A program made the translations under genes and the position numbers. This document shows positions 32,826-45,020 of a DNA stretch of 64,000 nucleotides, one piece after another. This stretch comes from Elmis aenea (Eukaryota > Arthropoda > Insecta > Coleoptera > Elmidae): NCBI GenBank assembly GCA_947652605.1, contig OX393583.1, positions 5,807,222 to 5,871,221 of the forward strand, given 5' to 3'. Within the stretch, counting starts at the first letter, position 1; the number at the start of each line of letters is the position of its first letter. The notes beneath the pieces are model-generated. The model did no database searches. It saw only the letters and a list, made by a program, of their open reading frames with translations, and had not been told where the DNA came from.

Positions 32826-34200
32826 AACTAAGTGAAAAACCTGTTTCTAAACTCGCGTCTACTATTGGATGCAGACTTTATTATTATTAAAACCCAGTGC
32901 CTCCACCAAATAAGCGAAAGAACAGGAAATGTGGGAAGAATATTTAACAGTTTGGGAACTACATTTTTTGGTAATAGAGAAGTTCCAAAACGAACAACAG
33001 TGGAAGTGGTCAAAAAGGTACTTTTATACGAAAGTGAAACGTGGACACTCACAAATAAAAATAGTAGCCGAGTGCAGCTGAAAAGAGGTTTCCAAAAAAA
33101 TCCAAGGAAAAACCAAAAAAGATAGAATCAGGAATGTAACATACGGGGTGAGTCATTAGTGGCGGATCGTTCAATTGTGGCTAAACAGTTTGAGATAGAA
33201 AATTGATTCAAACGGTATTCCATACAGTTTTTTCTTCCGAACACGATAAAAATATTTTCAAATATACAGGGTGAGTCACCTCTCTGGAACCAATAGCAAC
33301 TTTTATATTTCAAATACAACACCCCATTTTTTATTTAATATTCTTTTAGCTATACATCGACATAAAATAGTACAGGTTTTTATGTGGCCTAGTCACTAAA
33401 AAAAAAATAATTTTCAAAATTTTTCCAGCTTTTAAGTCTTTATTTAAAAAATTCTCCTGAAGTCATTTTTCGAAGCACAGAGTTGTAATTTGGTAAGGAC
33501 ATGCAGAAAACATTGCTCTATTAGCTCGATACGAACAAGTTTGAATCACGCATACAGAGTGTTCATAAATAGGTGGCAACTTCCACGATTTTCAAAAGCT
33601 CGTAACTCGATTTTTTCAAATGCAAACTCCTGTATTTTCTTATGTCATCGAATTCGTCTTTAAGAGAGCTTACATTTTTGTTAAGTATGTCCTATACACA
33701 AAACTCATACTTTTCGAGATATTCAACATTTTTTCTTCTAATCGTTATTAAAGCAAATAGGATGCCGTGAAAATCGAAAAGGCTGACTGTTTCAAAATAA
33801 TTTTATCATGTTCGGAAGAAAAAAACTGTATGGAATACCGTTTGATCAACTTTCTATCTCAAACCGTTTAGCCACAATCGACCGATCCGCCACTAATGAC
33901 TCACCCTGTATAGAGAACAATTAAAGATAAAATCAGTTGAAACAAAAATACAAGAAAGACCGCTGGGACGGTTGGGTCACATTTATGGGATGAAAGAAGA
34001 AAGGTCAACCAGGAAAGCCTATGAAGCAAGATCAGGGAAAAAACAAAAGACGTAGACCGAGAAAAATCTGGAGGGCGAAGTAAAAAATGCAGCAACGAAC
34101 AGAAACATTAAATAAAAAGGCATAAAAAATCTAGAACAAGACAAAAAACATAGTCAGGACAACACAACTCCACAGTAGAAGAATTAATGAATAAATAAAA
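32826..34200 (+). pseudogene. LINE pol C-terminal remnant, interrupted by a foldback element
   Basis: The first piece reads QISERTGNVGRIFNSLG, TTFFGNREVPKRTTVEVVKK and LLYESETWTLTNKN, the post-catalytic region of non-LTR pol proteins in which L-L-Y-G-S-E-T-W-T-L is characteristic. After a frameshift it reads KIQGKTKKDRIRNVT and is cut by the element at 33144-33908. On the far side it resumes in register with YREQLKIKSVETKIQERP, GRLGHIYGMKEE and KAYEARSGKKQK. A final part (VKNAATNRNIK, GIKNLEQDKK) runs to about 34200 and is shared with 44905-45020. The upstream catalytic part is missing. Confidence 0.82.
33144..33908. mobile_element. Foldback family C, complete copy inserted in a LINE
   Basis: 765 bp, starting CGGGGTGAGTCATTAGTGG and ending CCACTAATGACTCACCCTG, flanked by TA (33142-33143 and 33909-33910). 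The inverted ends pair for about 110 bp (CTAAACAGTTTGAGATAGAAA against TTTCTATCTCAAACCGTTTAG). Removing the element together with one TA rejoins the LINE reading frame exactly. A second internal end, ACAGGGTGAGTCACC, lies at about 33268. No ORF. Confidence 0.92.
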
Positions 34201-34205
34201 ATAAT

Positions 34206-34380
34206 GAGAGGAGCTACAATCAATTTTTTGATAGTACAAGATTCATCTTCCTTCAGATGTTATAGCAAAAATATGAAAATATTAATTTTTTTCCTCTCGT
34301 AACTTTTTTGTTTTTTCATTAGATCAATTTTATTCATACTTTCTTAAGGTACTTTTTAATAGGTAGATAACTGTTATTTT
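34206..34380. repeat. Dispersed repeat G, copy 1
   Basis: GAGCTACAATCAATTTTTTGA, CTTCAGATGTTATAGCAAAA and TTCTTAAGGTACTTTTTAAT reappear in order at 35833-35990. The class is unknown and no coding sequence is present. Confidence 0.6.
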
Positions 34381-35151
34381 AAATTAGTTTTATCCAGTTT
34401 TGAGATTTTACCCCTAATTTAATTTTTCTGATGAACCTTCGCGGCTATGGAACAGTTAATTTTTTTTAAATATTTTAATGAGATATTACTAGCTATATCT
34501 ACTTTTATAAATAAGTCACAAAATCAAGAAAAATCGTATTTCACCAATCACTGTATCTCATAAAAGTACCAAAGACACTTAAACGGGGTTTAGTTATTAT
34601 TATAACTGAAATAACCTACAATATTCTGCACATTTCCCGCCACATCGCCGTAAAATTTTCCCCAGCGAAACGCAATAATAGAGTTGGCCTGTTCCTGAGC
34701 TAAATTGTTTTCCGGTTTATGGTCCATTAATTGTAAAGTCACCAATTTTAAACTGCACCACTAAACGTCACCACGAAACTAATGAACACACGCTTCGTTA
34801 AAGAGCCATTCTTATTTATGAACGTGCTATACGCTCTCCATAACTTTTTTTTTAAATTAGAGTCGCTAAAGAAAAAATGAGTCAAACACTTGGAGTAATA
34901 ATTAAAGAACATTAAACGAGAAGTTGGAACTACTAAAAAGTCATTTCGCCGTTAACATAAATTGTGCCAGTTCTACAGGTTCATTTTAATTCGTGCTTTG
35001 TTCACGGCGCATAGTTTTTAATTAAGAAATTTCTAGTTACGTAAGTTTTCGCATGGTCGACTCCGTCGCAGCACACATTTCCTGGATTAACTGCGGTTCT
35101 TTGTGACAGCCGTTAAATAAAAATGCTTTGCTTTAAACGAAAACGTCTATC
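34381..35151. other. Gene-free stretch
   Basis: No feature recognised. The DNA becomes somewhat less AT-rich after 34620 and has no repeats shared with the rest of the window. Confidence 0.4.
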
Positions 35152-35693
35152 GTCTGTTTTATACTATACTATTTTTTCGTTGAAGAAAATCGTAACGATT
35201 TTTTATACAAAAATTTCGTTTAAGAATTTAACATGTAAAATATGAACCATTTACATTGTACTATTTTTTGGTACGAAAACTCCAATATATTTTGGTTACT
35301 TTTTATTAACTTTTATCATATTTTGTTGGCACCATGTCAAATGTTCAATTTGATTACAGAACAGAAAGCGAATCATTTTCAAATTTACCGTATATTTAAC
35401 GCTTGTTCCATTCTACATATTTATTCCTACAAAATAAATTGTGAGGGATTATAACGGTAATAAGTAGTATTTAACATCGTTTGATTGTTTCAGTTAACCT
35501 AACCCACAAATGATATGCGGTCAGATACAGTTACAGTAGAATACGCATGCGCCCATACTAATTGGACGTATTTAGGGCAGGTAGTAATTTCGTACGAATT
35601 TTTCGTTCAAGATTTTTAATTTCTGATTGACACCGTACTAGAAAATCGTATACGATTTTCTTAAACGAAAAAATAGTATAGTATAAAACAGAC
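35152..35693. mobile_element. 542-bp MITE with about 50-bp terminal inverted repeats
   Basis: GTCTGTTTTATACTATACTA and TTTTTTCGTT at the left are inverted at the right, ending AGTATAAAACAGAC, and the pairing continues through AAGAAAATCGTA. No target duplication can be recognised, so the superfamily is open. The 70-codon ORF inside has no motif. Confidence 0.8.
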
Positions 35694-35832
35694 TTAAGAC
35701 CATAATTTCATTATACAGTGCTACGTAAAAGTATCTATTGAATGCAGGGTGTCCCAGATGACATTTTCAGCATGGGGGGTCGCTTATTAAAAGAAATAAA
35801 AGTTTGTTTAAATTAGTTGAATTATTCCCAAG

Positions 35833-35990
35833 TGTGAAGAGGAACAACAATCAGTTTTTAAAAGTACAAAATCTTTCATACTTCAGATTTTATAGCAAAA
35901 AACATGAAAATCTTCAATTTCTTTTTTCTCTCAAAACATTATAAGTACTTTCTTAAAGTGCTTTTTAATGGAAAATTGAATTACATAGTG
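35833..35990. repeat. Dispersed repeat G, copy 2
   Basis: It matches 34206-34380 in the same orientation (GGAACAACAATCAGTTTTTA, ACTTCAGATTTTATAGCAAAA, TTCTTAAAGTGCTTTTTAATGG). Just before it, CAGGGTGTCCCAGATGAC at about 35756 is a lone mariner-type end. Confidence 0.6.
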
Positions 35991-36397
35991 TATTCTGTAA
36001 AAACGTATGGTTTTCTTACAGTTAAATTCAGTAAAAGAAAACCAGTATGTTCTTTTGTTCCGTTTATTAATTTTGTTCAAGACGAAATATCAGAGACGCA
36101 TTTGTAATTCGCTATTTCAATTCTAGTTCGTATTAGTGCGGATTTCGGTTCGCATCGTTTCCACTGTTGGATTACCCAATTATAAGTTGAATTGCTTTAC
36201 GGTAACGGGTATTAGAGGCATTAGTACTTAATATCTAAGGTTTATAAATTAGTTGTAGGGAATAATTCCGACCAAATTTAAGCCAGCGAAAATGGATCCT
36301 CGCTTTATTGATGAGACGATTTCGGTGTTCTCTTATTTCAAGTTGATTTTTATAAACACTGACTACAAAACGGACCAATTTAAAGGTAATTGTTACT
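35991..36397. other. Gene-free stretch
   Basis: No feature recognised. Confidence 0.4.
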
Positions 36398-36620
36398 CAG
36401 AGATGGGAATTACTTAAGTAGTTTTTTACTTCAGTACTTTTTCAAGTACTTTTCCGGTACTTAAGACTTGTACTGCAGTACATTTTAAAATTAGTTACTT
36501 AAGACTTGAATCTCAAGTACTTCGGTGAAAATACTGGTACTTATTACTTGTATTAGTACTTTTGTACCACAAAAATTACTTAAGTACTGTAAAATAATGC
36601 GGTACAGTGCAAAGTGCAAA
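36398..36620. repeat. Solo end of the AAGTACTT hAT family
   Basis: It starts CAGAGATGGGAATTACTTAAG and continues with many AAGTACTT/AAGTCTTAAGT words. It is the inverse of the last 230 bp of the element at 37640-38942. The rest of the element does not follow, so this is a truncated copy in opposite orientation. Confidence 0.8.
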
Positions 36621-37639
36621 GTAAACAAACGTATAAAAGGAATTCGAAAATGTACATTTATAATTAAATACATTTATAATTATTATATAGAGTAAAGTGC
36701 CCTAATATGGAATACTTTTTTGTATTCGGCAATAATATTCACATTTATTCAACAAAATTTTACAAATTTACGTTATATTCTATAGCCAGGCATATAACTT
36801 AGTATCATAGTATGTTCAGCATCGGTCTTTATCCCCACCACTCACAAATTCAATGAGCCGGCCCGCTAGTATAACGAAGGCCCCGGTTGAAGTGAAAAAA
36901 TACTTTTTTTTTGTTTCTTCTACGTGCTTAATTTCATGGCTAGTCAGATTAATCGCATCACGTTTCGACCATACTTTGGGATACCAATTAAACAGAAATA
37001 CTTCTGCTCCAAAGTGAAACTTGGTGGGCGTTTATATTATACCGCCATCCTAATAAAACATGATGAAACCGACCACAATTTCTCGACGGTAAGGAAGCTC
37101 ATTACACGATTCTAAAATTTCACTCCATGCTTCCCTGTATCGTGTTACTCATAAAAGCCGACGTTGAAAACGTTTTAAAAAGTTTCAGATATATCGCGCA
37201 TATTTTATTCAATCAGTGACTCGACGGCGGAAATTGTGAAGGCGTTCTTTGTGGGGCGCGTTTCCTTTTAATAGGTGGCGCTAACAGCGTTTATACATTT
37301 TGCGTTCCTTATATTAATTTTTACAGCCGTATGGTAATAAACCGAAATACCTCCGCTGCATCTCAAATAGCGAATAATAATTTAGTTATATAAAGCAGCA
37401 GGCGACGTTATAGGAGATATTTAAAGGTGTTACACACTTTCAACTGTTATAAAACAAAAATATCAAATAATCTAGCATCTTAAATTGGCTGAGTTTAACA
37501 TATTTGATTTTAATAGATAAATTAATATACAGTGTGGTAACGTTTGGTTCTGCAAGGCTCAGAGAGTGTTCCTTTACCCAAATGGAAACTATTAGTGCAA
37601 GTTTTTACCCTTATTAAAAATAATTTCGTGGGAGTGGGG
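36621..37639. other. Gene-free stretch between two hAT copies
   Basis: No gene recognised. A 63-codon ORF at 36924 has no domain. Confidence 0.4.
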
Positions 37640-38942
37640 CAGAGGTGGGCAAGTACTGGGCAAAAAATACTTAAGTCTTAAGTACTTATGACAAGTACTT
37701 GGCTCATAAGTACCAGTACCGCTTTTTTTTAAATTACTGATTCTTAAGTACAAGTACTTGCAAAAAGTACTTAAGTATTTCTCAAGTACTCTTCAAGTAC
37801 TTTTTGCAGATATTATTTAGAGACTACAGCATTACTGATGTTACTAGTATAAAACCCTTTTTGGTGTCAGCAACCAGTTAAAAGTATTACAGAATATGTA
37901 AATTTTTATTACTTTATAATAGTAAATTATTACAGTTTATTAATTAAAGCAGTTAAAAATTTTGCAACGGTAAAATTAAAAATGGATTTTGAACCGTTTT
38001 CTTATGACATTTTTCTCTAAACTGTACATTTCTGGCAGTTTACGACGCGAAAATGTATATTTCGATTTTTGAACGCTCTTTGTATGCTAGACTAAAACAG
38101 ATTTGTTTAAAATTAATTTCCTAGTAAGGCAAAAACTTTTCTTTCTTTCACATTTTAATAGAAACTATACCTCAATTGCCATTTGGGCCGTTATTTTTGT
38201 GACACAGTGTATACTGAACGCATAATATATTAGGAGAAGTTTATTAGATGTGCTCATATAGGTTTCACTATTATATACTGTTAATTAATTTTGAAAACAT
38301 TTTGTTTTTCCATTAATATAATGATAAGAGCGACACTACAGCACATTAACTATGAACATTTCTGCTAAACTTCTACATACTGAGACGTACAAGAAAAATA
38401 TACATGGTTCAAATCACTACACTAACTATACAAATTTTAGTAATTTAGGGTCAAAACTGAAAGAATTGTTCACAATAAAATACAATAAATATTGTAGGAT
38501 AAGATTTACCTTATAGAGTTTAATTTTTATTTAATAAAACTGTTATCCGTATTACTACATACACACACAACCTTTTCAACTGTAGCTAGCTATTCTATGC
38601 ACCCCAATGCGGTTGTGTTTAAAACTTTAGACAAGTTTTAATACGTTGAAAACCACAGTTCCTATCTTATAAAACTTAATATCCTAAAAAGTATTTGTGT
38701 TCACTAAAAGTACTTAAGTAGTTTGCACTGTACTGCAGTATTTTACAAAGTACTTAAATAATTTTTGTGGTACTGAAGTACTAATACAAGTAATAAGTAC
38801 CAGTATTTTCACCGAAGTACTTGAGATGCAAGTCCTAAGTAACTAATTTTAAAATGTACTGCAGCACAAGTCTTAAGTAAATACCGTAAAAGTACTTGAA
38901 AAGTACTTAAGTAAAAAAATACTTAAGTAATGCCCAGCTCTG
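37640..38942. mobile_element. Non-autonomous hAT with AAGTACTT subterminal repeats
   Basis: The ends are CAGAGGTGGGCAAGTACT and, inverted at the right, CAGAGCTGGGCATTACTTAAG. Eight flanking bases are GAGTGGGG (37632-37639) and GGGTGAGG (38943-38950), matching at six positions, so an aged 8-bp hAT duplication is likely. Both subterminal regions carry many AAGTACTT palindromes on both strands, probably transposase binding sites. No transposase gene is present. Confidence 0.75.
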
Positions 38943-38950
38943 GGGTGAGG

Positions 38951-40361
38951 GCGATCTGCTTTAAAAAAATAAAAATCAGAATATGTTCTGCCATAAAACT
39001 ATAATTTTGGATGATGGTAAAGTACTCTAAGATTATCTAACTATGCATTAAAACACGTTTGAACATCTAAAATGTAAACAAAAATCGCCTGCGGGACATT
39101 TTGTCTTTCTCCTACTTTTTTGTGTCGTCTCTGTTTGCTTTTGGAAAAATCAAGAGTTGGCAACCCTTATTAAGAGGGGCGGCAAACTCAGGGACCGCCC
39201 CGAGCGGCACAAACTACGCCACTGAGTTGGAAGATCTCTTAAGTAAAGCGATGTTAGTTTCTCTGAATATTAAAATTAAGATTTTATCATAACAAGTAAA
39301 GTTTTTGTTTCAATCTAACCAAAACTCTATCTCTTACTGTTAACGAAATTCAAACGCTTATTTTGAACACTTCGTGTAAAAACATTAAACGCCAAATGTC
39401 CTTGATCCACAACGACCTCTCGTTTAAGGTATATCTATTTGTATGGTCGTGCTGTTTCACTGATGTGTAATGCATATTGCTTGGTTCTCGCGGAAAGCAA
39501 TTTTTACAAATGAATTCTCGACGCTGTGGGTCTGATTGGGTCATTACGATCTGTCCTGTAAGCTTCCACCGTTCACAATGGAATGAAAACCGAATTGAAC
39601 CCTCTAAGGATTTGCTCTCCAATTAATTAACAGCAATTCTTCATGTCGAACACGGAAACATTGTTCTTCTATTCGAGAAATATTTTGTTTTTGATAATTT
39701 TGCGTATGCAATGATAAAGAAAAGGATTAAATTTGGAGAACAGGATATTTTTGTTTGTTTTAACAATCGTTTGTTCGATTCTATAAAATCAGAAACGCCT
39801 ACGAACATAAAGAATTGAGTAAAATTAAAAAATATATATAACGTAGATAAAATATTGTTATAAGACGTTTTCAAGCGTAAAAAAAAATGATATTGAAGAC
39901 CAAAAACAATATAACTAAATGAATTGTATAAAATTATAAAAATAGCGCAACCATTACACAAAGTAAACCGGAAATTTTGCTTGTGCAAATCACATGGGCT
40001 TTGAAAGTCAAGTAAAAACTAGAGTAATTTTTTATTAAGTTAAATTTTTTGTTCAAAATATGCAACATTATTTTAAAGTTTTAACCTTGAAAAATCACTT
40101 CTATTAGCAGAATTATAAGCAGATCAGTCCACTCTCTAACTGATTTGTGCCAACCGGCGACTGACTGAAGGGGGTGGCAGAAGAAGTACGAATATCAAGA
40201 CTTTTTGACCAATATTCTTCTAGGCATGAGGCGTGTTGCTGCAAAGGTTATTCCTTGTCTCTTGAAATAAGACTCAAAAGAGTCTTAACTCGTCCCTTCT
40301 GCTTAAGCAGCATTTGGCAAAACATTAAATCACCTTTATTCCTCACCATCTATATTCATTT
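38951..40361. other. Gene-free stretch with a GC-rich transposon end
   Basis: At about 39171-39228, GGGGCGGCAAACTCAGGG followed by CCGCCCCGAGCGGCACAAAC and CTACGCCACTGA resembles the right end of hAT-like elements whose termini read CAGTGGCGTAG. The matching left end was not found. ORFs at 39350-39988 on the minus strand are phenylalanine-rich chance frames. Confidence 0.45.
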
Positions 40362-41666
40362 TTCCAAGTGCTAAGACATATCCCAAAAAAAGCTGTAGTA
40401 AAACTGGCTTCCCTAATAAATGCTGCCTTTAGGCTCATGTATGTACCTACACTGTGGAAAGTTGCAGAGGTGATTATGATCCCTAAATTAGAAAATCCTC
40501 ACCATGTAGCCTCATCTTACCGTCCAATCTCATTATTGCCTGTTATATCGAAACTGTTCGAAAAGCTGTTGCTCAAAGAATGAAACCAATAATGAAAGAA
40601 AAAGGAATAATTCCCTACCACCACCTCGGATTTAGAAATAAACATTCAACTTTGACCAAGTACAAAGAATTACAAATGTCATAGAAAAAGCACAAGAAGA
40701 AAATTAAGTTTGTTCTTTTATTTTTCTAGACGTAACGCAGGGTTTCGACAAAGCATGGTATGATGGTTTAAATCATAACTAAGATAGCTCCTCCCAAAAC
40801 AATACTGCCAAAACAATACTCCCAAACTCTTCAGTCCTACATCTCAGAGAGACACTTCAGAATAAAGCTAGACGAATCTTATAAACAACGAAATTAAAGT
40901 AGGGGTTCCACAAGAAGGCGCACTAGGTCGGGTCCTACACCTATTGTATACTCGTGATATTCAAAAGTTAGAAAACGATTCTATAGCAACCTTTGCCGAC
41001 GATAAAGCCATTTTAGCAGCAAGAAGAAACAACACAGAATAATCCGAGAAATTACAAGCAGCTGCCAATCAGATCAACAACTGGACAAAAACATGGCTTA
41101 TAAAGTTAAATGAAACTAAGTCAGTACGTCTATTTTACCAACAAGAGAATTGAACATGTACCAATCAACTTAAATAATAAACAAATTCCATACTCCAACA
41201 CAACAAAATACTTAGGTATTACATTGGACGCTAAGCTACGCTGAAAGGCTCATGTCAAGAAAAAAAGCAAAGAAATAGATATCAGATATAAAAACATGTA
41301 CTGGCTAATCGGGAGGAATTCCTCACTGTCCATACATAATAAACTCTTGCCTAAAAACAAATTCTAAAGCCTGTATGAACATATGGGATACAGCTAAGGG
41401 GATGCACCAAACAGAGTAACATTCAGATCATCCAGAGAGTCCAGGACAAAACACTAAGGAACATCGCTGATGCACCTTGTTATTGCGAAAATAGTGACAT
41501 ACATCGGGACCTCAACATGGACACAGCAACCAACAACATTAAGAAGTTTGCTAAGAGCCACGAAGAAGGGTTCCATCAACATGTAAACGTCGAGGCGAAC
41601 CAGCTCCTGGACACTACAGGATTAGCAAGAAGACTTATAAGGGTTAAACCTTTTGAGTTAGTTTAA
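40362..41666 (+). pseudogene. Jockey-type LINE pol, reverse transcriptase to 3' end
   Basis: The longest LINE copy in the window. Piece one (40368-40583) reads LPVISKLFEKLLLK preceded by YRPISLL, the opening of the reverse-transcriptase domain. It is followed in broken frames by GFRNKHST, then by the FADD catalytic box at 40992-41003, a nearly complete QINNWTKTWLIKLNETKS, IPYSNTTKYLGITLDAKLR, MYWLIGRNSSLSIHNK, and finally the tail ending RVKPFELV with TAA at 41664-41666. Multiple frameshifts, in-frame stops and small deletions make it inactive. The endonuclease domain and ORF1 are absent, so the copy is 5'-truncated. The tail is homologous to that of the copy at 1640-2350. It has a several-hundred-base 3' UTR. 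Confidence 0.9.
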
Positions 41667-43130
41667 GCAAAAGTTTAAAAGCAGAGACTGTGCGGTAGTG
41701 TGCACGTTAATAATTAGTGTACCTATATTACATTAGCAAACAAAGGACTACTGCTGAGTAAACCTTGGACTAAGTTTGAACATTATTAATTTAGGATAGA
41801 ACTAAACTGCTCATTGGTCTTAAAAATCAGATTGCACTTTTATAAACCCTATTAGGGTTAACCATTAAAAAATGTATACAAGTTATTTTTCTACTTTATC
41901 GTAAGGTCTTTTTAAAAAAGGTTTTATTATACAAAGTACATACTATTTTGCTGAAGGCTAGATTCTAACTATTAAAAATTACAAGATTATAAAAGTACAT
42001 GAGTTTTACATCTTGTACAAGTATCATATTATATTACTGAGAAACGCAAAGTGTTGATGATAAGAAGCCGCTGCAAGTTGCTGAATAAGCTGGGAACCAA
42101 TATGTAACTTACATATAAGTATTTCTTGTCGTAAACCAAACAAAAACATGATAAAATTTAAGGTAATTTGTTTTTTCATCGTAATCTCTTTCAAATACAT
42201 GCTATCGGCTCTCATAAATTCCTTGGCCAACTCCGATTTCAAAGACGTCGATCACGCGTCGACGGGGAAAAAAAGGAACTTGAAAAATGGCAGTTTCTAC
42301 CTATTTCCGGCTATTGTGCCGAGCCCAGGAATAACTCATTGTTCATTGTTCGGAGATATTTAAAAAGCCGCTTTGACAGTATGGGATAATTAATAAAAAC
42401 AAAGGAGGCACGGAAGCGTAAACACGTGCCCCCCAGCTGTCGATGAGGGCCCGCTTTGATATTTTAAATGGATCAAAAGCGCGCCGTTAATGTGCACTCT
42501 AAGCTCCGAAAAGTTTCGTCAGTCTTTTAATTGTAATTAAAACAGGATTTAATACGTTTTATCAAATTAGATATTGTCAAGGAGTTAACGCGAAGCGACG
42601 CTGTGAAGTTTAAAAAAAAAAGGAAGAAAAATGCCGGTTATTACTTCCGCTCCCTTTTAGGGATAATAACAGAGGTACAAAGGACTAAATTTGGAGCAGT
42701 TTTATCAATACTTTAATAATCGATAAGTGATTCGACTTTGTCCTGTCATCTTTGCCAGAAATTTCTTTAATGAAATTTCTTGAACCCGCGTTAACTACAA
42801 TTTCATTTTGTGGCGCTATTTGGAGCACAAATTAAATTATATTAAAAGGATTTCAAGACGGAAGCAAAGCATATTGGTGTTTTAAAACTATCAAGATTAA
42901 ATAACAGCCATTAAGGGGCTTGTTTAAAACAAATTGAAATTATGTTAAGACCCAGGACAATAGTTCCAAGGAATTGGAAACAATTACAGCAGTAAGACAT
43001 TGGGGCACTTTTGGATGTGCGAAAATAAAACTAAAAAGAAGGATTTAAAGTAAAAGAATCAACCCTTCGACAGGCGCAATGTATGTGGTAAATTGCGTTT
43101 TATATCGTATTATAATTATTATGATTTATA
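41667..43130. other. LINE 3' UTR followed by gene-free DNA
   Basis: Roughly the first 200 bp are probably the untranslated end of the Jockey copy. From about 42400 to 42620 the DNA has GC-richer words (CGTGCCCCCCAGCTGTC, GAGGGCCCGC) without a gene. Short ORFs on both strands at 42024-42389 overlap one another and are not called. Confidence 0.4.
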
Positions 43131-44314
43131 CAAAGTGTACAAAAAGTAACGTAACGGATCAATATCTCGTCTTGTGGCAACTTAACAAAAAAAAGTTTCG
43201 AATAAGAGTTGTTTGTGGTAATTTACTACATAACCTAAAATTATTTTCAGCTATACACAGTGTTTTGTTTTTGCGCACCGATACGTCACTTTGTTTTCTT
43301 AAATAGAACACCCTGTATATTTTGCACTTTCTAGATACAGAATTAAATTGTCTTTCAAAATGTATAAGGTTTTATGTGTCTAAAATCAATCGTTTTTGAG
43401 TTATGTAAGTTTAAATGAAAATTTTGACCGAAACACGACTCTCTTAAGAAAATATTGAGATTTCACAACATAACAATTTCAGAACGAATTCCTTTGAAAT
43501 TTTGTTCAACAATAGTATCATAGTGATTGCTGACTAGTTAAAATTTTAAAATAATACACAGGGTGTTTTTTATGCTCGGTCCAATTGGTTAAACTTCAAA
43601 CACGGATAAGTCAATTTTTTTAAATGGAATACCCTATATATTTTTACATGTTCTTATCGATAATTTAATCACCATTAATTTGTTAAGGTCTATTATGTCT
43701 AAAATTAATATTTCTCGAGTTATTGCGGCTTCCATGATACTTAATAGCCACAAACAAAATATTTAATAGAAATTAATTAGACGACTTTGGAAATATCTCG
43801 ATAAGTTGTTTTAAATGTCAAATAACGTTTTATTTTCATCTTTAAGCTACATGTTTACCTGATTATAAAAATATATAGGGTGTTCTATTTAAAAAAATTG
43901 ACTTATCCGTGTTTGAAGTTTAACCTATTGGACCGAGCATAAAAAACACCCTGTGTATTATTTTAAAATTTTAACTAGTCAGCAATCCCTATGATACTAC
44001 AGTCGAACAAAGTTTCAAAGGAATTCGTTCTGAAATTGTTATGCTTCTGTCAAAATTTTCATAAAAACTTAAATAACTCAAAAACGAATAATTTTGGACA
44101 CATAGGTAAAACCCTAAACATTTTGAAAGACAATTTAATTCTGCATCTAAAAAGTGCAAAATATACAGGGTGTTCCGTTTAACACTGTGTATAGTTAAAA
44201 ATAATTTTAGGTTATGTAGTAAATTACCACAAACAACTTTTATTCGAAACTTTTTTTTGTAAAGTTGCCACAAGACGAGATATTCATCTGTTGCGTTACT
44301 TTTTGTGCACACTG
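43131..44314. mobile_element. Foldback element family B, complete copy
   Basis: 1184 bp with TA on both sides. CAAAGTGTACAAAAAGTAACG at the left is inverted as CGTTACTTTTTGTGCACACTG at the right, and pairing continues through CTCGTCTTGTGGCAACTT and TAACCTAAAATTATTTT. A second inverted pair lies inside at about 43559-43954 (ACAGGGTGTTTTTTATGCTC against GAGCATAAAAAACACCCTG), and another at AGAACACCCTGTATATTTTG (43307). The long ORF on the minus strand is a by-product of the arm. It shares phrases such as CATAACCTAAAATTATTT with the palindrome at 10122. Confidence 0.88.
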
Positions 44315-44316
44315 TA

Positions 44317-44904
44317 TAACAATTTACAATAAAACACGTACTTAACAATGTAAATGAACTCTTTTCGTATGCTTTTACGGACATATAATTCAATAACCAT
44401 TTAAAAACTCTAACGAAACATCAAACACTCCAACCAAATCAGTCAAATAATTTTATGAGATGCAATAAATAACAAAAATTAGTCCAAAAAATATTTAAAA
44501 TTGGTAATTATTCGCATTCACATTCATCAGCTCTATAACTATTCATTTTAGCATCGAAGCAGGTTTTGCAGACCATAAGTGCATGTTGCAAACAAAATTA
44601 TTCATTTCAAATATATATTTTCATTCATACAGCGAGAAGCTTAAACAGCCGAAATTTTTCTGACAAGTCAGTTAAGTTCCAGAGAGGGACTTTAAAATAA
44701 GTGTTCTGTCAAATATAATTAATCACGAGGAGCTGAAACACATGAGAACATGTTTAACATAATCCTGACTGTATCTTTGGGCTAAATCTCAAAAATTAGT
44801 TATTTTATTTTCTTATTTACTGTTAGATAAAAAAATTTAAAATCATTTCTCAAAAACTTAATAGTAACTTTGACAAAGTCATGCAATGAAAAGGTTGCCT
44901 AAAT
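44317..44904. other. Gene-free stretch
   Basis: No feature recognised. Confidence 0.4.
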
Positions 44905-45020
44905 TGGAAACATCAAATGGAAAAACATAAAAAATCTAGCACAAGACAGAAAAACATGAAAAAAGTCAGCACAACACAACTCAACCTACACCCAACAGTA
45001 GGACTCGTGACTAAATAAAA
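44905..45020 (+). pseudogene. LINE pol tail scrap
   Basis: GNIKWKNIKNLAQDRKT is readable, followed by a shared AACACAACTC...GTGACTAAAT end. It aligns with 34090-34200, the tail of the LINE split by family C, so two copies of this LINE lineage are present. Confidence 0.65.

Noticed and set aside
39641..39988. 115-codon minus-strand ORF
   Set aside because: Phe-, Ile- and Ser-rich chance frame in AT-rich DNA with no family resemblance.
43989..44393. 134-codon minus-strand ORF
   Set aside because: It lies in the right arm of foldback element B and mirrors the opposite arm; it is a by-product of the repeat.
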